A DNA stretch of 38,809 nt from Clostridia bacterium (GCA_017398585.1 JAFQFS010000057.1:1-38809), one strand, 5' to 3'. Shown: positions 16,585-26,231, counted from the stretch's first letter. The notes: generated from the sequence alone by a model not told the origin. Program-made: numbers and translations.

Positions 16585-17283
16585 ATGAAACCCATCACCG
16601 AACTGCTCTACGCGCGCCGCAATGACGTTCCGTTTTATCCCGTCATCACCGCGCATTCCGGCTGCGAAAAGACACCGGACAACAGCATCGAACACATCCG
16701 TACCGCCATCGCATCCGGCGCGGAAATGTTTGAGATCGACATCAACGAATTCGACGGCACCCTCTACCTGACCCACGACCGCCGCGACGATTACTCCGAC
16801 GTTCCGACCCTTGCGGAATGCTTCGGAATGGCTGCCGCTCATCCGGGCATCTGCATCAACTGCGACGTCAAATCATTCGGTCTGACCACACCCGTCATCG
16901 AGCTTGCAAAACAATACGGCATGGAATCCCGTATCCTTTTCACCGGTTCTGTCGCCCCGGACGAACTTCCCGTGCTGAACGCATCGTCCGCCGACTGGTG
17001 GCTGAGCCTCTGGCGCTCCGACCACGAACCGGAAGACCTAGAAAACGCCTGCAGAACCTACCGTGAACTGAACGGAGGCTATCAGATCATCAATCTCGAC
17101 CAGAACATGGTCAACGACCGCGTGATCCGCACGATGCAGGAAACCGGTCATACCCTCTCCATCTGGACGGTCAACACCGAGGAAAACCTTTACCACCTGA
17201 TGCAGACCGGCGTGACCGCCAATATCACGACGAGAATCCCGCTCGCCGCACTCCGCATCCGAAAAGAAATCTTCGGAGTATAA
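16585..17283 (+). CDS. Glycerophosphodiester phosphodiesterase family protein
   Basis: A 232-residue GDPD-type TIM barrel without signal peptide. Conserved elements are AHSG (H24), the P-D-N-S segment that replaces the usual PENT, EIDI (E50, D52) and THD (H64), then the C-terminal SIWTVN and TGVTANITTRIP, equal to the family's WTVN and GvdgiiTD. In typical members the first motif is HRG with a phosphate-contacting Arg; here Arg is Ser25, and the closing TD is TT. Metal ligands remain, but the substrate may differ from glycerophosphodiesters. AAAGGA lies upstream, the gene stands alone, and a terminator follows. Confidence 0.78.
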   Translation: MKPITELLYARRNDVPFYPVITAHSGCEKTPDNSIEHIRTAIASGAEMFEIDINEFDGTLYLTHDRRDDYSDVPTLAECFGMAAAHPGICINCDVKSFGLTTPVIELAKQYGMESRILFTGSVAPDELPVLNASSADWWLSLWRSDHEPEDLENACRTYRELNGGYQIINLDQNMVNDRVIRTMQETGHTLSIWTVNTEENLYHLMQTGVTANITTRIPLAALRIRKEIFGV

Positions 17284-17298
17284 CACCGCACAACGACA

Positions 17299-17337
17299 AA
17301 ACATCCGTCCCCGTTTCCGGGGCCGGACGTTTTCTTT
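17299..17337. terminator. Bidirectional terminator between convergent genes
   Basis: A 12-bp stem with two mismatches (ACATCCGTCCCC against GGGGCCGGACGT), with T runs on both sides. It separates the GDPD-like gene from the VWA operon. Confidence 0.8.
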
Positions 17338-17340
17338 GAT

Positions 17341-19953
17341 TTATGTACGGATCAGACCGATCCGGATCAGCGCGTTCACGACATCCTTCCAGCGGAGTTT
17401 GCGGATCGCGATGTCTGCGAGAAGCAGGACGGAAGCAGTCACCGCAAGCGGGATCAGCGGATCGTACACGATTCCGATCGGTTCGACCTGTGCCGACGCC
17501 AGCTCTTCCGGATTCCCGGACAGAATCCCGTCCGAGGGACTGCACAGACTCTGCAGGAAGTCCCGTCCGCCTTCCGCGAACGTATCGTACTCCCCGGGAT
17601 ACGGCACAGCAAACGCGGTCTGCAGATAGTCTGTCATCCGTCCGGAAGCATCAGTTTCGACAATCATCATTTCATAAATACCGGATTCCTCCGCAGGAAC
17701 AACCGCAGTATACGAACCGTCGGCGTTTTTCGTCAGCGGATGGGAACGGCTTCCTTCGTCCGTGGTGACCGTCAGGACAAGTGTCCCGCTGTCTCCGGTG
17801 TCGTAGACGGAAGCGGACGTCCGTACAGTGATCTCCGCCTTCATACCGCGCACGGCAGCTTCGGTAAGGATGGAAGAGGTGTGCGGCGTATCGGAAACGG
17901 TCGTGGAGACCATACGGGCCATGACCTGACGCGCGTTGTCCTCCGCAAACCAGTCGGCAGACCAGCTGCCGGCAAAGTCACTCAGGAAACAGGCCGTCTT
18001 CCCTTCACCGTACGACCGGACCGCATAGAGCGGGTGTCCCTCCTCCGTTACCAGATACGCGTCGGCGTCCTCCTTGACCGTCGTTCCGAGATAGCCGTAC
18101 AGAAGCGGGAGAGGGGACGTATCCGATATTCCGTCCGTCAGGCTGCTCTTTTTTGCAATCACGGGAACAAATTCGCCCGTGATGAGGGAACTGACCGTGA
18201 TCTGCTCGGTCTCGCTGAGCATGATATCCGGCAGATCGCCGGCATGTTCGACGTAATAATACCGTCCGCCGCCGCTTTCCGCGAGGTCGGAGAGGATCCA
18301 CGAAGAATACCCGAGACCGATCGTCGAAACGGTGATGCCGTCCGCAATCATGGCATCGACCGCGTCTTCGTAACCATAGTCGCTCGGGTTGCCGTCGGAA
18401 AGGAAGATGACATGGCGGATCTCCGAATCGGAATTCAGAAGTTCGGCGTGCGCCATCTCAAGTGCTTCGGTATAGTAGGTACCGCGCGAAGTGGACAGCG
18501 CGGAAATCGTCCGGACAAGGGAGGTTTTGTTGACCTCATTCGCTTCGATCAGACCGGACTGCAGGGTCGCCGTACGGTTGAAGGAAACGACCCCAACAAA
18601 ATCAGACGAATTCATCGCCTGCACGGTCTGGATGGCGCCCTGCTTCGCGACGTTCAGATACTGTGTATTCTGGCTCATACTGCCCGAGCAGTCAAGAACA
18701 AGCATCAATGCCGTTGACTGCCGGCTGGATTCGGCACTCAGTTCGAAGGTGACAGGGAGCATTTCCTCAAAACCGGTTTCCGTCATACCGCCGTACATGA
18801 ACGTATCCGTTCCGCCGGCGGCGAGAAGGCTCCGTCCGTAGACGCTGACATAAGCGTCAAGCAATGCGTCATAGCCGGCTGGAAGGTCGGCAGAGTTGAC
18901 ATTCATCAGAATGACTTCGTCGTAGCCGCACAGTTCGGCGATGGTACGCGGGGCATTCCGCGCCGTGACCGTCGTGACGGTGTTGTCCGTTTCGAGCACG
19001 GCTTCCAGTGTTTCCGCGTGCGGGATGGTGTCCGCGATAATCAGCACAGATGTGCCGCCCGACGCATGGAGATATGCATAACTCCGGTTGTTGACAGACA
19101 GGGTGTCGTCCCCGTCGAGCGTCCGGAGTTCGAGCCGGTAAGCATGTGCCCCCGCCGTTTCCGGAACCGCCGTCAGTTCAAAGACGTTGCTGCCCGGCAG
19201 AAGGGTGATCTCCTGCGCCGCGGCAACGGAATCGTTGTCGTACAGCATCAGTCCGGCGGTCGCGGCATGGCTGCTGCTGATGACGGCATGAACGGCGACC
19301 TCATCGCCGATGTAGGCACTTTCGGGGATCGTGAAGCTGCTGATCTGCACTTCCGCCGGAAGATATGCAGAGGCGTTAAAGTACATCGAATCAATGCGGA
19401 CACCGCGTGTCGCCAGATAATATGCCGCATCCTCCGCCCGTCCGGCGGTTTCAATGCCGTCGGAAAGAAGGATGATCCGTTTCGCGCGGTCGGACGGAAG
19501 CATCATCGCGGCATATTCCAGCGCGGCTTCGATGTCCGTCGCACCGGATTCCGTTTCGGTCAGCTCAATGGTCCGGTCGTCCGAACCGAGCTTCACCGTG
19601 TAGACGGTATTTTCCCCGAACGCGATCACGCCGACCGGTGTTTTCCGGTCGATCAGAAGGGCAATTTCCTGTGCGCGGGCGAGAAGCGTTTCCCGCACCG
19701 GTTCCGTGCTGTCCGAAACGTCAATCAGAAGCATGACCGCCTGTTCATCGATGTTCCGCACGAATGTCAGTCCGGAAATGATCAGAACCAGCAGGAGCAC
19801 AAGCACGGTATGCAGGATCACGGGAAGGATTTTCTTCCATGTTTTCCGGCGGTTCGTCGGAAGACGGAGGAACGGAACAAAAATCACCGCCAGCGCAGGG
19901 ATCAGGAGAAGAAGGAACCAGGGGCGCTCAAAGGAAAGTTCAATATGTATCAC
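17341..19953 (-). CDS. Membrane protein with two VWA domains (BatA/BatB-like)
   Basis: An 870-residue protein. Two membrane helices (about 12-30 and 42-62) precede a first VWA domain with a full MIDAS (D78-V-S-D-S82, T139, D165). A region near 300-400 looks like a class I glutamine amidotransferase-type fold (VLIIADTIPHAETLEAVL). The second VWA has D421-C-S-G-S425 and FLSDGNPSD. A C-terminal helix (about 830-850) anchors it again. VWA domains bind protein ligands through a metal and are usual clients of MoxR AAA ATPases. It is the last gene of the five-gene operon, overlapping the previous gene by 14 bases, and ends at the shared terminator. The partner is unknown. Confidence 0.85.
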   Translation of the reverse strand: MIHIELSFERPWFLLLLIPALAVIFVPFLRLPTNRRKTWKKILPVILHTVLVLLLVLIISGLTFVRNIDEQAVMLLIDVSDSTEPVRETLLARAQEIALLIDRKTPVGVIAFGENTVYTVKLGSDDRTIELTETESGATDIEAALEYAAMMLPSDRAKRIILLSDGIETAGRAEDAAYYLATRGVRIDSMYFNASAYLPAEVQISSFTIPESAYIGDEVAVHAVISSSHAATAGLMLYDNDSVAAAQEITLLPGSNVFELTAVPETAGAHAYRLELRTLDGDDTLSVNNRSYAYLHASGGTSVLIIADTIPHAETLEAVLETDNTVTTVTARNAPRTIAELCGYDEVILMNVNSADLPAGYDALLDAYVSVYGRSLLAAGGTDTFMYGGMTETGFEEMLPVTFELSAESSRQSTALMLVLDCSGSMSQNTQYLNVAKQGAIQTVQAMNSSDFVGVVSFNRTATLQSGLIEANEVNKTSLVRTISALSTSRGTYYTEALEMAHAELLNSDSEIRHVIFLSDGNPSDYGYEDAVDAMIADGITVSTIGLGYSSWILSDLAESGGGRYYYVEHAGDLPDIMLSETEQITVSSLITGEFVPVIAKKSSLTDGISDTSPLPLLYGYLGTTVKEDADAYLVTEEGHPLYAVRSYGEGKTACFLSDFAGSWSADWFAEDNARQVMARMVSTTVSDTPHTSSILTEAAVRGMKAEITVRTSASVYDTGDSGTLVLTVTTDEGSRSHPLTKNADGSYTAVVPAEESGIYEMMIVETDASGRMTDYLQTAFAVPYPGEYDTFAEGGRDFLQSLCSPSDGILSGNPEELASAQVEPIGIVYDPLIPLAVTASVLLLADIAIRKLRWKDVVNALIRIGLIRT

Positions 19954-21754
19954 GGTACCAGCACCCCCATTCGATGAGTAAGAGAATCAGAAACACCGCC
20001 GCGACCCATACGGCAATTTCGGAAAGCAGTTCGTCCGACGCTCCCTCGGGAAGATCGACCGACAGGCTCAGCATATCATCCGCAGCTGCCGCGGGGGAGG
20101 ACTCCTCTGCCGGAAGATGAACGAAGAAGTCAACGTATTCCCCGCCGTCCGCAGTGGTCATGACGGCGGTGTGGATGCCGGGACCGTTCACAGGCAGGGT
20201 ACAGGACAACGCATCGGTGTCAAACTGCCGTACGGTACCGTCCGGCAGTTCCGCATACAGCTGCAGGGCTTCCGGAAGGACGGTCAGCGTCACAGTTTCA
20301 CCGACGGACCAGTCCGTGTCGCGCAGGATCGCAGGGACGGAGAGGTCAACCAGGTTGCGGATCAGTGTAACAAAACCGGACTGCATCGGCAGATTGGAAT
20401 CGTGCAGGTCGAAAGACGCCGCGGAAAACCGCAGACCGCCCGCGAATTCCTTCGTCATGAGGACGGGTGTGTCTCCACAGGTGAGAAGAGGTTCCCACGA
20501 CGCGTCGCCGATCAGTCCGGCATACGCGCTGACAACCGTGTCACCGAGGGACAGTCCGTCGTAAAAATCGCTGTCGTGTCCGCGGACGATGGTGAGCGGA
20601 GTTTCCTCCGCGACGATCTCGCCGAACGTCAGCCCGGGCGGAAGAGCATGCAGACCGAACAGAAGGACGGATCCGCTGTCCGGATAGCGATCAATGAGAG
20701 TGTTGTCGCAGATGGTCAGGTCATAGCCGGAGAGTTCCGTGCTGATCGTCGTCGGCACCACCGTCACTTCACAGTTTCCGAGAGCGTTCAGCGCACTTTC
20801 GAGATACAGCGGCGACGCACTGACGAGCAGGACACGGTGGATGCCCGTATTCCGCCGGCACAGGGCGTAGGAATTGTCTTCGGCGAGACCGTCGTTTTCT
20901 TCAATAAAGACTTCGGCAGTGTCGTAGTGGATGAGGTTTTCCGCATCAAACGAAACCTCCGCCGGAATACCGGCAGTCAGCGTAACCGTCCGTGCATCGA
21001 CGGTTTTTCCGTCGATCCGGAGACCGACCGCAACATCCGCATCGAGGTTGTGGCTGGTCAGACGTCCGGTAAAGACGGGCCGTTCCTTCTCCGCCGAAGC
21101 GGCAAGACCGTCAACGGACACGTTCCATTCGTTTTTGTTCATATTGACGACCGTAAGTCCCTCTGTTCCGGCGTAATCCCGGTCGGTATAGAAGATCACG
21201 CGCGGATTCTCACAGCGGCTGACCGTCTGTCCGGCCAGTTCCATCGCCGTTGCCGTATCACAGACGCCGAAAGAACAGGACGCCGCGTTCAGCATATGCT
21301 TGATCTCGCTGAGCGAATCCGAATGTTCAATCAGCAGGGACGGTGTATCGGACGCGAGAATCACGCTGAGCGTGTGCCCTTTGCGGACGTATTCCGCCAG
21401 TTCCTCTGTCTGCTTCACCGCATAACGGAAACGGGAAATTCCGGCGTCGTCGCGGGTGTTCATGCTTGCCGACGCGTCGAGCAGGACGATGTAATCGTAC
21501 CGTTCCCCGTTCACGACCGCAGGTTTTGCGGCCAGCAGGGATACGGCGACAATCATCAGAAGCTGCAGCAGGAACAGCAGAATGTTCCGGAACCGCTGCA
21601 CCGGCAGACGCTTTTTGCGGAACCGTTCGCTGAGCCGCCAGAGGTAGGTGCTGGAAACCGGCAGATCCGTATGCCGCGATTTGATGAGGTAAATGATTAT
21701 CAGGACCGGGACACCGAGCAGGAGCCACAGTCCGGCAGGATTCAGAAATTTCAT
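19940..21754 (-). CDS. BatA-type membrane protein with VWA domain
   Basis: A 604-residue protein. The N-terminal FLNPAGLWLLLGVPVLIIIYLI and a second helix (about 57-75) form the BatA N-terminal (aerotolerance regulator) domain. A VWA domain follows with MIDAS D93-A-S-A-S97. The middle and late regions (about 200-560) are beta-rich and carry a hydrolase-like segment, DLTICDNTLIDRYPDSGSVLLFG. A last helix is at about 578-596. Such proteins assemble with DUF58 and MoxR partners at the membrane. Start and previous stop overlap as ATGA. Confidence 0.85.
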   Translation of the reverse strand: MKFLNPAGLWLLLGVPVLIIIYLIKSRHTDLPVSSTYLWRLSERFRKKRLPVQRFRNILLFLLQLLMIVAVSLLAAKPAVVNGERYDYIVLLDASASMNTRDDAGISRFRYAVKQTEELAEYVRKGHTLSVILASDTPSLLIEHSDSLSEIKHMLNAASCSFGVCDTATAMELAGQTVSRCENPRVIFYTDRDYAGTEGLTVVNMNKNEWNVSVDGLAASAEKERPVFTGRLTSHNLDADVAVGLRIDGKTVDARTVTLTAGIPAEVSFDAENLIHYDTAEVFIEENDGLAEDNSYALCRRNTGIHRVLLVSASPLYLESALNALGNCEVTVVPTTISTELSGYDLTICDNTLIDRYPDSGSVLLFGLHALPPGLTFGEIVAEETPLTIVRGHDSDFYDGLSLGDTVVSAYAGLIGDASWEPLLTCGDTPVLMTKEFAGGLRFSAASFDLHDSNLPMQSGFVTLIRNLVDLSVPAILRDTDWSVGETVTLTVLPEALQLYAELPDGTVRQFDTDALSCTLPVNGPGIHTAVMTTADGGEYVDFFVHLPAEESSPAAAADDMLSLSVDLPEGASDELLSEIAVWVAAVFLILLLIEWGCWYRDTY

Positions 21755-22653
21755 GTGATCATCCCGCCTTTCGCCGCCTGCTCAAAGAGCATCTTTTCGA
21801 CGCGTTCGTCGCTGCAGACCGTGAAAAATCCCGCACCGCGGGAGGTGCAGAACATCCGCAGTTCGTTCCGGTGCCAGCGGAACGCTTCTTCGTACGCCTT
21901 CATGGACGAGCGCGTGATCTCGGTTCGGTACGTGCGGTCATCCTCTTCGTCGGGGGCTTCCGCGTCGAGCATCCGCACCTTTCCGGAATAGCCGGGCGCG
22001 ATTTCGTCGCGGGAAAGAACCTGGATCAGATGAACGTCGCGGTTATGGTAGCGGAGATAGTCAACGGCTCCCTTCCAGTCGCTGTCGGTGAAAAAATCGG
22101 AGAGGATCACCGAGATCCCGTCACCCCGTCCCGGGTTTTCCTGCGAACCGACGGCACGTCCGAAGTCACTGTCGCCGTAAAACTTCACCGCATTGAGCTG
22201 TTTTGCGGCACTGTAGAACGCTTCCCGTCCGACAACGGTGCGGGAGATGTCCTCGGCTGCGGAATCGTGGATGGCGTAAAAGGTCACGCGATCCATCGCC
22301 TGAACTGCGAGGTATCCGAGCGCCGCCGCAAGCTTCAGTGCGGTGTCCGCTTTGTTCGGCTCACCCCAGTCCATCGAAGCCGATGCATCGATGTAGATGC
22401 GATGGTGGAGCTGACGTTCGTCCGTGAATCGCTTCAGGAACAGCTTTTCGAACCGGGCGTACAGGTTCCAGTCAATCCGGCGCAGGTCGTCACCCGCGTG
22501 GTATTCGCGGTAATCGGCGAATTCTGCGGAACTTCCGTAAGCTTTTACCCTGCGCGCACCGCCGAACAAACCGTTCATCGGATGTTTTATCTGTAAATCA
22601 CGGGCTTCCAGCATGGCAATGAAAGCCCCGTCGATCACGTTTCTCATAGGCAC
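21751..22653 (-). CDS. DUF58 domain protein
   Basis: A 300-residue soluble protein. The DUF58 signature DYREYHAGDDLRRIDWNLYAR spans about 47-67, followed by a VWA-like fold with D89-A-S-A-S93 and LSDFF near 190. Unlike many DUF58 proteins it lacks N-terminal membrane helices, so it is cytoplasmic or recruited by the BatA-type partner. The GTG at 22653 has GGAG five bases upstream and is preferred; ATG at 22647 is the alternative. It is placed directly after the MoxR gene, as is typical. Confidence 0.9.
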   Translation of the reverse strand: MPMRNVIDGAFIAMLEARDLQIKHPMNGLFGGARRVKAYGSSAEFADYREYHAGDDLRRIDWNLYARFEKLFLKRFTDERQLHHRIYIDASASMDWGEPNKADTALKLAAALGYLAVQAMDRVTFYAIHDSAAEDISRTVVGREAFYSAAKQLNAVKFYGDSDFGRAVGSQENPGRGDGISVILSDFFTDSDWKGAVDYLRYHNRDVHLIQVLSRDEIAPGYSGKVRMLDAEAPDEEDDRTYRTEITRSSMKAYEEAFRWHRNELRMFCTSRGAGFFTVCSDERVEKMLFEQAAKGGMIT

Positions 22654-22665
22654 ATCCGCTCCGGT

Positions 22666-23697
22666 TTACTTCTTCTTTTTGAGAAGATCGGTCACGGTCT
22701 GGATGGGATTCTGCTTCCTGCCGCCCGCTTCTTCGAGAAGATGGGTGATGATGTCCTCCACGGAAATTCCCTCCGTCACGGCAGCGAAGCTCGGCTTGAC
22801 GCGGTGCCGCAGAACGGGATACGCAAGCGTATTGATATCGTCAAAGGAGACGTTGAAGCGTCCCGCCATCAGTGCGCGGACTTTACCGGCGGTAATGAGA
22901 GCCTGACCGGCACGGGGGCTTGCCCCGAACCGGATGTACTTTTTCGCGTATTCCGATGCCGACGGAAGTTCCGGATGCGTCGCCGAAACAAGCTGCATTG
23001 CATACATCAGCACGTCGTCCATGACCGGGATCTCTTTTGCGATGGCACGCATCGCAAGGAGTTCATCTCCGCCGATGACCGGCTGTGCGGTCTCCGCCAT
23101 GGTCGCCTGCGTCATCTGAACGATCGCGGCAAGCTCCTCTGTCGTCGGGAAACCGACGATCAGCTTGAACAGGAAACGGTCGGTCTGCGCTTCGGGCAGC
23201 GGATAGGTACCGTCCTGTTCGATGGGATTCTGCGTCGCAAGGACGAAAAACGGCTCCGAAAGGCGGTAGGTCTGTCCGTCGGCGGTGACAGTGTGTTCCT
23301 GCATCGCTTCGAGAAGTGCGGACTGCGTTTTCGGTGTTGCACGGTTGATTTCGTCCGCGAGAAGGAGGTTTGTGAAGACCGGCCCGGGACGGAAAACAAG
23401 ACGGTTCTGTCCGTTTTCGTCCTTTTCAATGACGTTCGTGCCGGTGACGTCGGCAGGCATCAGGTCAGGGGTGAACTGGATGCGTGAGAACGGAAGCGCA
23501 AGTGCCTGTCCCATCGAGCGCACCAGACGGGTTTTGCCGACACCCGGTACGCCTTCGAGCAGAACGTTTCCGCCCGCAATGACGGCGATGACAACACCTT
23601 CCACCACGTCGCGCTGACCGATCATGTCCCGGCTGATCTCGCCGAGGATGCGGTTGATTTTTTCCGAGAAAAAGAGAATGTCGTTTTCGTTTACCAT
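22666..23697 (-). CDS. MoxR-type AAA+ ATPase
   Basis: A 343-residue MoxR-family ATPase. Walker A is GVPGVGKT (49-56), Walker B LLLADE (111-116), sensor 1 ATQNP (154-158), and the lid region carries GASPRAGQAL. MoxR ATPases act as chaperones that mature or remodel complexes containing VWA proteins. GAAGGAG precedes ATG, 14 bp after the first gene of the operon. Confidence 0.95.
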   Translation of the reverse strand: MVNENDILFFSEKINRILGEISRDMIGQRDVVEGVVIAVIAGGNVLLEGVPGVGKTRLVRSMGQALALPFSRIQFTPDLMPADVTGTNVIEKDENGQNRLVFRPGPVFTNLLLADEINRATPKTQSALLEAMQEHTVTADGQTYRLSEPFFVLATQNPIEQDGTYPLPEAQTDRFLFKLIVGFPTTEELAAIVQMTQATMAETAQPVIGGDELLAMRAIAKEIPVMDDVLMYAMQLVSATHPELPSASEYAKKYIRFGASPRAGQALITAGKVRALMAGRFNVSFDDINTLAYPVLRHRVKPSFAAVTEGISVEDIITHLLEEAGGRKQNPIQTVTDLLKKKK

Positions 23698-23711
23698 TAT
23701 GTACTCCTTCG

Positions 23712-25175
23712 TTAACCTTCGTTCAGTGCGTCAAAATAGGAATCCATGATTTCCTGCAGTTCCTGCGGTACGTCGCCGGATTCGAGAGCGTCGAGGTACT
23801 CCGCGTAATAGGACGCGAACACTTCCCCGTAGGCAACACTGCCGGAATAGGGGTCGTAGATCGGCTCGGTCATGCGTTCGTAAAGATCATCGCCGCCCGC
23901 TTCGCCGGAACCGGTGCCGTCGCCCTGCTGCATGCCGTCCTGCGGCGGTTCTCCGCCGGGCATACCGTCTCCCGGCATCTCACCGGGCATTTCTCCGGGC
24001 ATCTCACCTTCACCTTCCCCTTCACCGGGCTTTTCTCCCGGCTCGTTGTCCAGCATTTCGTCCTTGGAACGCTCGAGTGCTTCCTGCATCCGGCCGATTT
24101 CCTCCTCTAGTGCCGCCTGACGTTCAAGCGCGGACTGAATCGCTTCCTCCGCTTCGTCAAACGCCTCACTGAGTTCGCCGGAGAACGCGTCACCTTCCAG
24201 TTCCTGTTCTTCGATCTTTTCAAGGTCGGAAGCAAACTCCTCAAGTGCTGCATGAAGCGGATCCTCCGCATCCGTTCCGGCTTCTCCGAGCGCACGGCGA
24301 AGGGTGTCCGCCAGTTCGCCGGTCTTCGACGGATCTTCGTTCAGCGCATTTTCCAGTTCGTCAAGGGCTTCGGAGACTGCTTCGCTGTCGCCGTCACGGA
24401 TCGCTTCCCCGAGTTTCTCGGTCAGATCATACTGCCGCAGGGCTTCCCCGATTTCATCGCGGGTGATGCCTTCCTCCAGCATTTCCTGCAGATCCTGGGC
24501 GGCTTCCTGCATTTCCGCCGCCTGTTCGAGACGGCTCGCCGCTTCCTCGCGCAGTTCCTCTTCCAATTCCCGGATGAGTTCCTCGAGTGCTTCCCGTTCC
24601 GCTTTTTCGAGTTCCGACTGTCTGAGATTCTCGCGCAGTTCCTCGATCAGTTCGCGGACAATCTGCGCCTGTTCTCCCGCATCCGCACGGACTGTCACGC
24701 CGAACAGCCGGAAATCGTACGGCAGAAGCAGCATCAGGACAGCGAGACACAGGCTGACGAGACACAGCACAAACTCCTTTCTTCGGAAATTCCAGGGCAT
24801 CTGTTCCGGCAGAACACGTCCGAGGTGATGAACGGCATCTGTCCGCTGGATCCGTGCAATTTCCGTGGGATCCGCACGATATTCGAGCATGGTACCGATG
24901 CGTTCCTGCAGACCGATGCGGTCGATCCGCTGCGCGACCTTCTTCTCCGTCGGGCGCATTCCGATAAAAAAGACCAGTGCGAATGTCACGGCAAACACGC
25001 CGCCGGACACACCCCACAGCAGTCCGGTATGCGGTGCTGTCCGGGCGATGTGCCCTGCAAAGGAGACGAAAAACACGGCAGCAGCACCGGCGGTCAGTGA
25101 AATTACAGACGTCCGGACAAGCGATTCCAGAAGAAGCCGCCGCCGGAAGGATGCAAAGAGAGATTTTATGTCCAT
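23712..25175 (-). CDS. Membrane protein with long acidic coiled coil
   Basis: A 487-residue protein without a family name I can give. Three hydrophobic segments (about 22-44, 52-73 and 133-150) are followed by a very acidic, Glu- and Leu-rich coiled coil (about 165-375). A low-complexity stretch with three PGEM-P-G-type repeats (about 380-410) comes next. A conserved-looking C-terminus (LYERMTEPIYDPYSGSVAYG … FASYYAEYLDAL … MDSYFDAL) closes the protein. It starts the MoxR operon; similar acidic membrane proteins accompany MoxR/DUF58 clusters in Clostridia. It could be a scaffold or substrate of the ATPase. Promoter 25217-25245 lies upstream, with AAAGGAA before ATG. Confidence 0.8.
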   Translation of the reverse strand: MDIKSLFASFRRRLLLESLVRTSVISLTAGAAAVFFVSFAGHIARTAPHTGLLWGVSGGVFAVTFALVFFIGMRPTEKKVAQRIDRIGLQERIGTMLEYRADPTEIARIQRTDAVHHLGRVLPEQMPWNFRRKEFVLCLVSLCLAVLMLLLPYDFRLFGVTVRADAGEQAQIVRELIEELRENLRQSELEKAEREALEELIRELEEELREEAASRLEQAAEMQEAAQDLQEMLEEGITRDEIGEALRQYDLTEKLGEAIRDGDSEAVSEALDELENALNEDPSKTGELADTLRRALGEAGTDAEDPLHAALEEFASDLEKIEEQELEGDAFSGELSEAFDEAEEAIQSALERQAALEEEIGRMQEALERSKDEMLDNEPGEKPGEGEGEGEMPGEMPGEMPGDGMPGGEPPQDGMQQGDGTGSGEAGGDDLYERMTEPIYDPYSGSVAYGEVFASYYAEYLDALESGDVPQELQEIMDSYFDALNEG

Positions 25176-25216
25176 ATACGTTTCCTTTAACCTATGATTT
25201 TCCTTTGATTATCAAT

Positions 25217-25245
25217 ATTCTAACATGCGTAAAGCGAAAAAACAA
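25217..25245 (-). promoter_or_regulatory. Promoter of the MoxR-VWA operon
   Basis: Minus strand TTGTTT (25240-25245), a 17-bp spacer and TAGAAT (25217-25222). It lies in a 260-bp AT-rich gap that otherwise contains only the promoter for the next plus-strand gene. Confidence 0.6.
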
Positions 25246-25355
25246 GAATTTTCAATATGTTAAGTGGGCTAAAAAATAGAAAGAAATGTAAATTTTTCTG
25301 CATTTTCGCACCGGAATATGTTATTTTTCGTTCTCACGCAAGCGGGAATCCAGCC

Positions 25356-25385
25356 TTGACAAAGCCGTGCGCGGAGTGATATAAT
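25356..25385 (+). promoter_or_regulatory. Sigma-A type promoter for the TIM-barrel isomerase gene
   Basis: Consensus TTGACA (25356-25361), an 18-bp spacer and TATAAT (25380-25385). Confidence 0.85.
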
Positions 25386-25435
25386 GGCAGCGGAACAAAA
25401 ATTCGGAATCCATCGGAAAGGCAGGTCATCGGAAC

Positions 25436-26212
25436 ATGAGAAAACTCGGCATCAATCTGCATGCCATCAAAGGGCTGACGGACGACGACTATCTCCGCGA
25501 AATCGCCGCGCTCGGTTTCAGCGCCATTTTCAGCGGCGTGACAACGCCCGAACGGCAGGCTTCCATCGCGGATTCCTGCGCGAAATACGGCATTGAATAT
25601 GAAACGCTTCATGCGCCGTTCGGACACATCAACGACATCTGGCTGGAAAACGACAACGGCATGCTGGACGAACTCTGCCGCTGCATCGACCACTGCGTGA
25701 TCGCGGGTGCGCCGATCGCCGTTGTGCATCTGTCCGCCGGTCAGCGTCCGCCGTCGATCACCGACGCCGGACGGGAACGGTTTGCACGTCTCGTGGACTA
25801 CGCCGTCGGAAAGAATATTAAAATCGCATTTGAAAATCAGCGGAAGCTCGCGAACATAGCGTGGGCATTTGAGACATTCACGACCGACATGGTCGGGTTC
25901 TGCTGGGACTGCGGACACGAATTCTGCTTCACGCCCGGCCGGCACTACATGCCCCTGTTCGGTAACCGTCTGATCTGCACGCACATCCACGACAACACCG
26001 CCGTCTTCAACGAAGACTCGCATTTTCTCCCGTTTGACGGCGCGTGTGATTTTGACTACGTCGCCGAAACCCTGCACAACTCCGGCTACACCGGTTCGCT
26101 GATGCTCGAAGTCGGGAACCCTTCGCGGTACGGTGAGATGGTGCCGCAGGATTTCCTGAAAAACGCCTGGAATGCCGCCGTCCGTCTGCGAGCAATGGCA
26201 TACGGCGAATAA
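25436..26212 (+). CDS. Sugar phosphate isomerase/epimerase (xylose isomerase-like TIM barrel)
   Basis: A 258-residue AP-endonuclease-2/xylose-isomerase-like barrel. LHAPFGHINDIWL (about 58-70), VVHLSAG (97-103), IAFENQRK (residues near 130-137, a Glu metal ligand), FCWDCGHEF (153-161), THIHDN (182-187) and SLMLEVGNP (221-229) place the metal-binding Glu, His and Asp residues as in the family. Members isomerise or epimerise sugars, inositols or ketoses; specificity cannot be seen. It is a single gene with strong promoter but a poor ribosome site (GCAGG further upstream). Confidence 0.88.
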   Translation: MRKLGINLHAIKGLTDDDYLREIAALGFSAIFSGVTTPERQASIADSCAKYGIEYETLHAPFGHINDIWLENDNGMLDELCRCIDHCVIAGAPIAVVHLSAGQRPPSITDAGRERFARLVDYAVGKNIKIAFENQRKLANIAWAFETFTTDMVGFCWDCGHEFCFTPGRHYMPLFGNRLICTHIHDNTAVFNEDSHFLPFDGACDFDYVAETLHNSGYTGSLMLEVGNPSRYGEMVPQDFLKNAWNAAVRLRAMAYGE

Positions 26213-26231
26213 TCGAATTTCCCACATATTA

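Noticed and set aside
20117-21991. 624-codon open frame antisense to the VWA and DUF58 genes
   Set aside because: Composition is Arg/His-rich as in shadow frames, with no motifs; the minus-strand genes have intact MIDAS motifs and tight coupling.
23940-24020. Tandem repeat that might be a satellite or CRISPR
   Set aside because: It encodes PGEM-P-G repeats within the acidic coiled-coil protein; no spacers are present.
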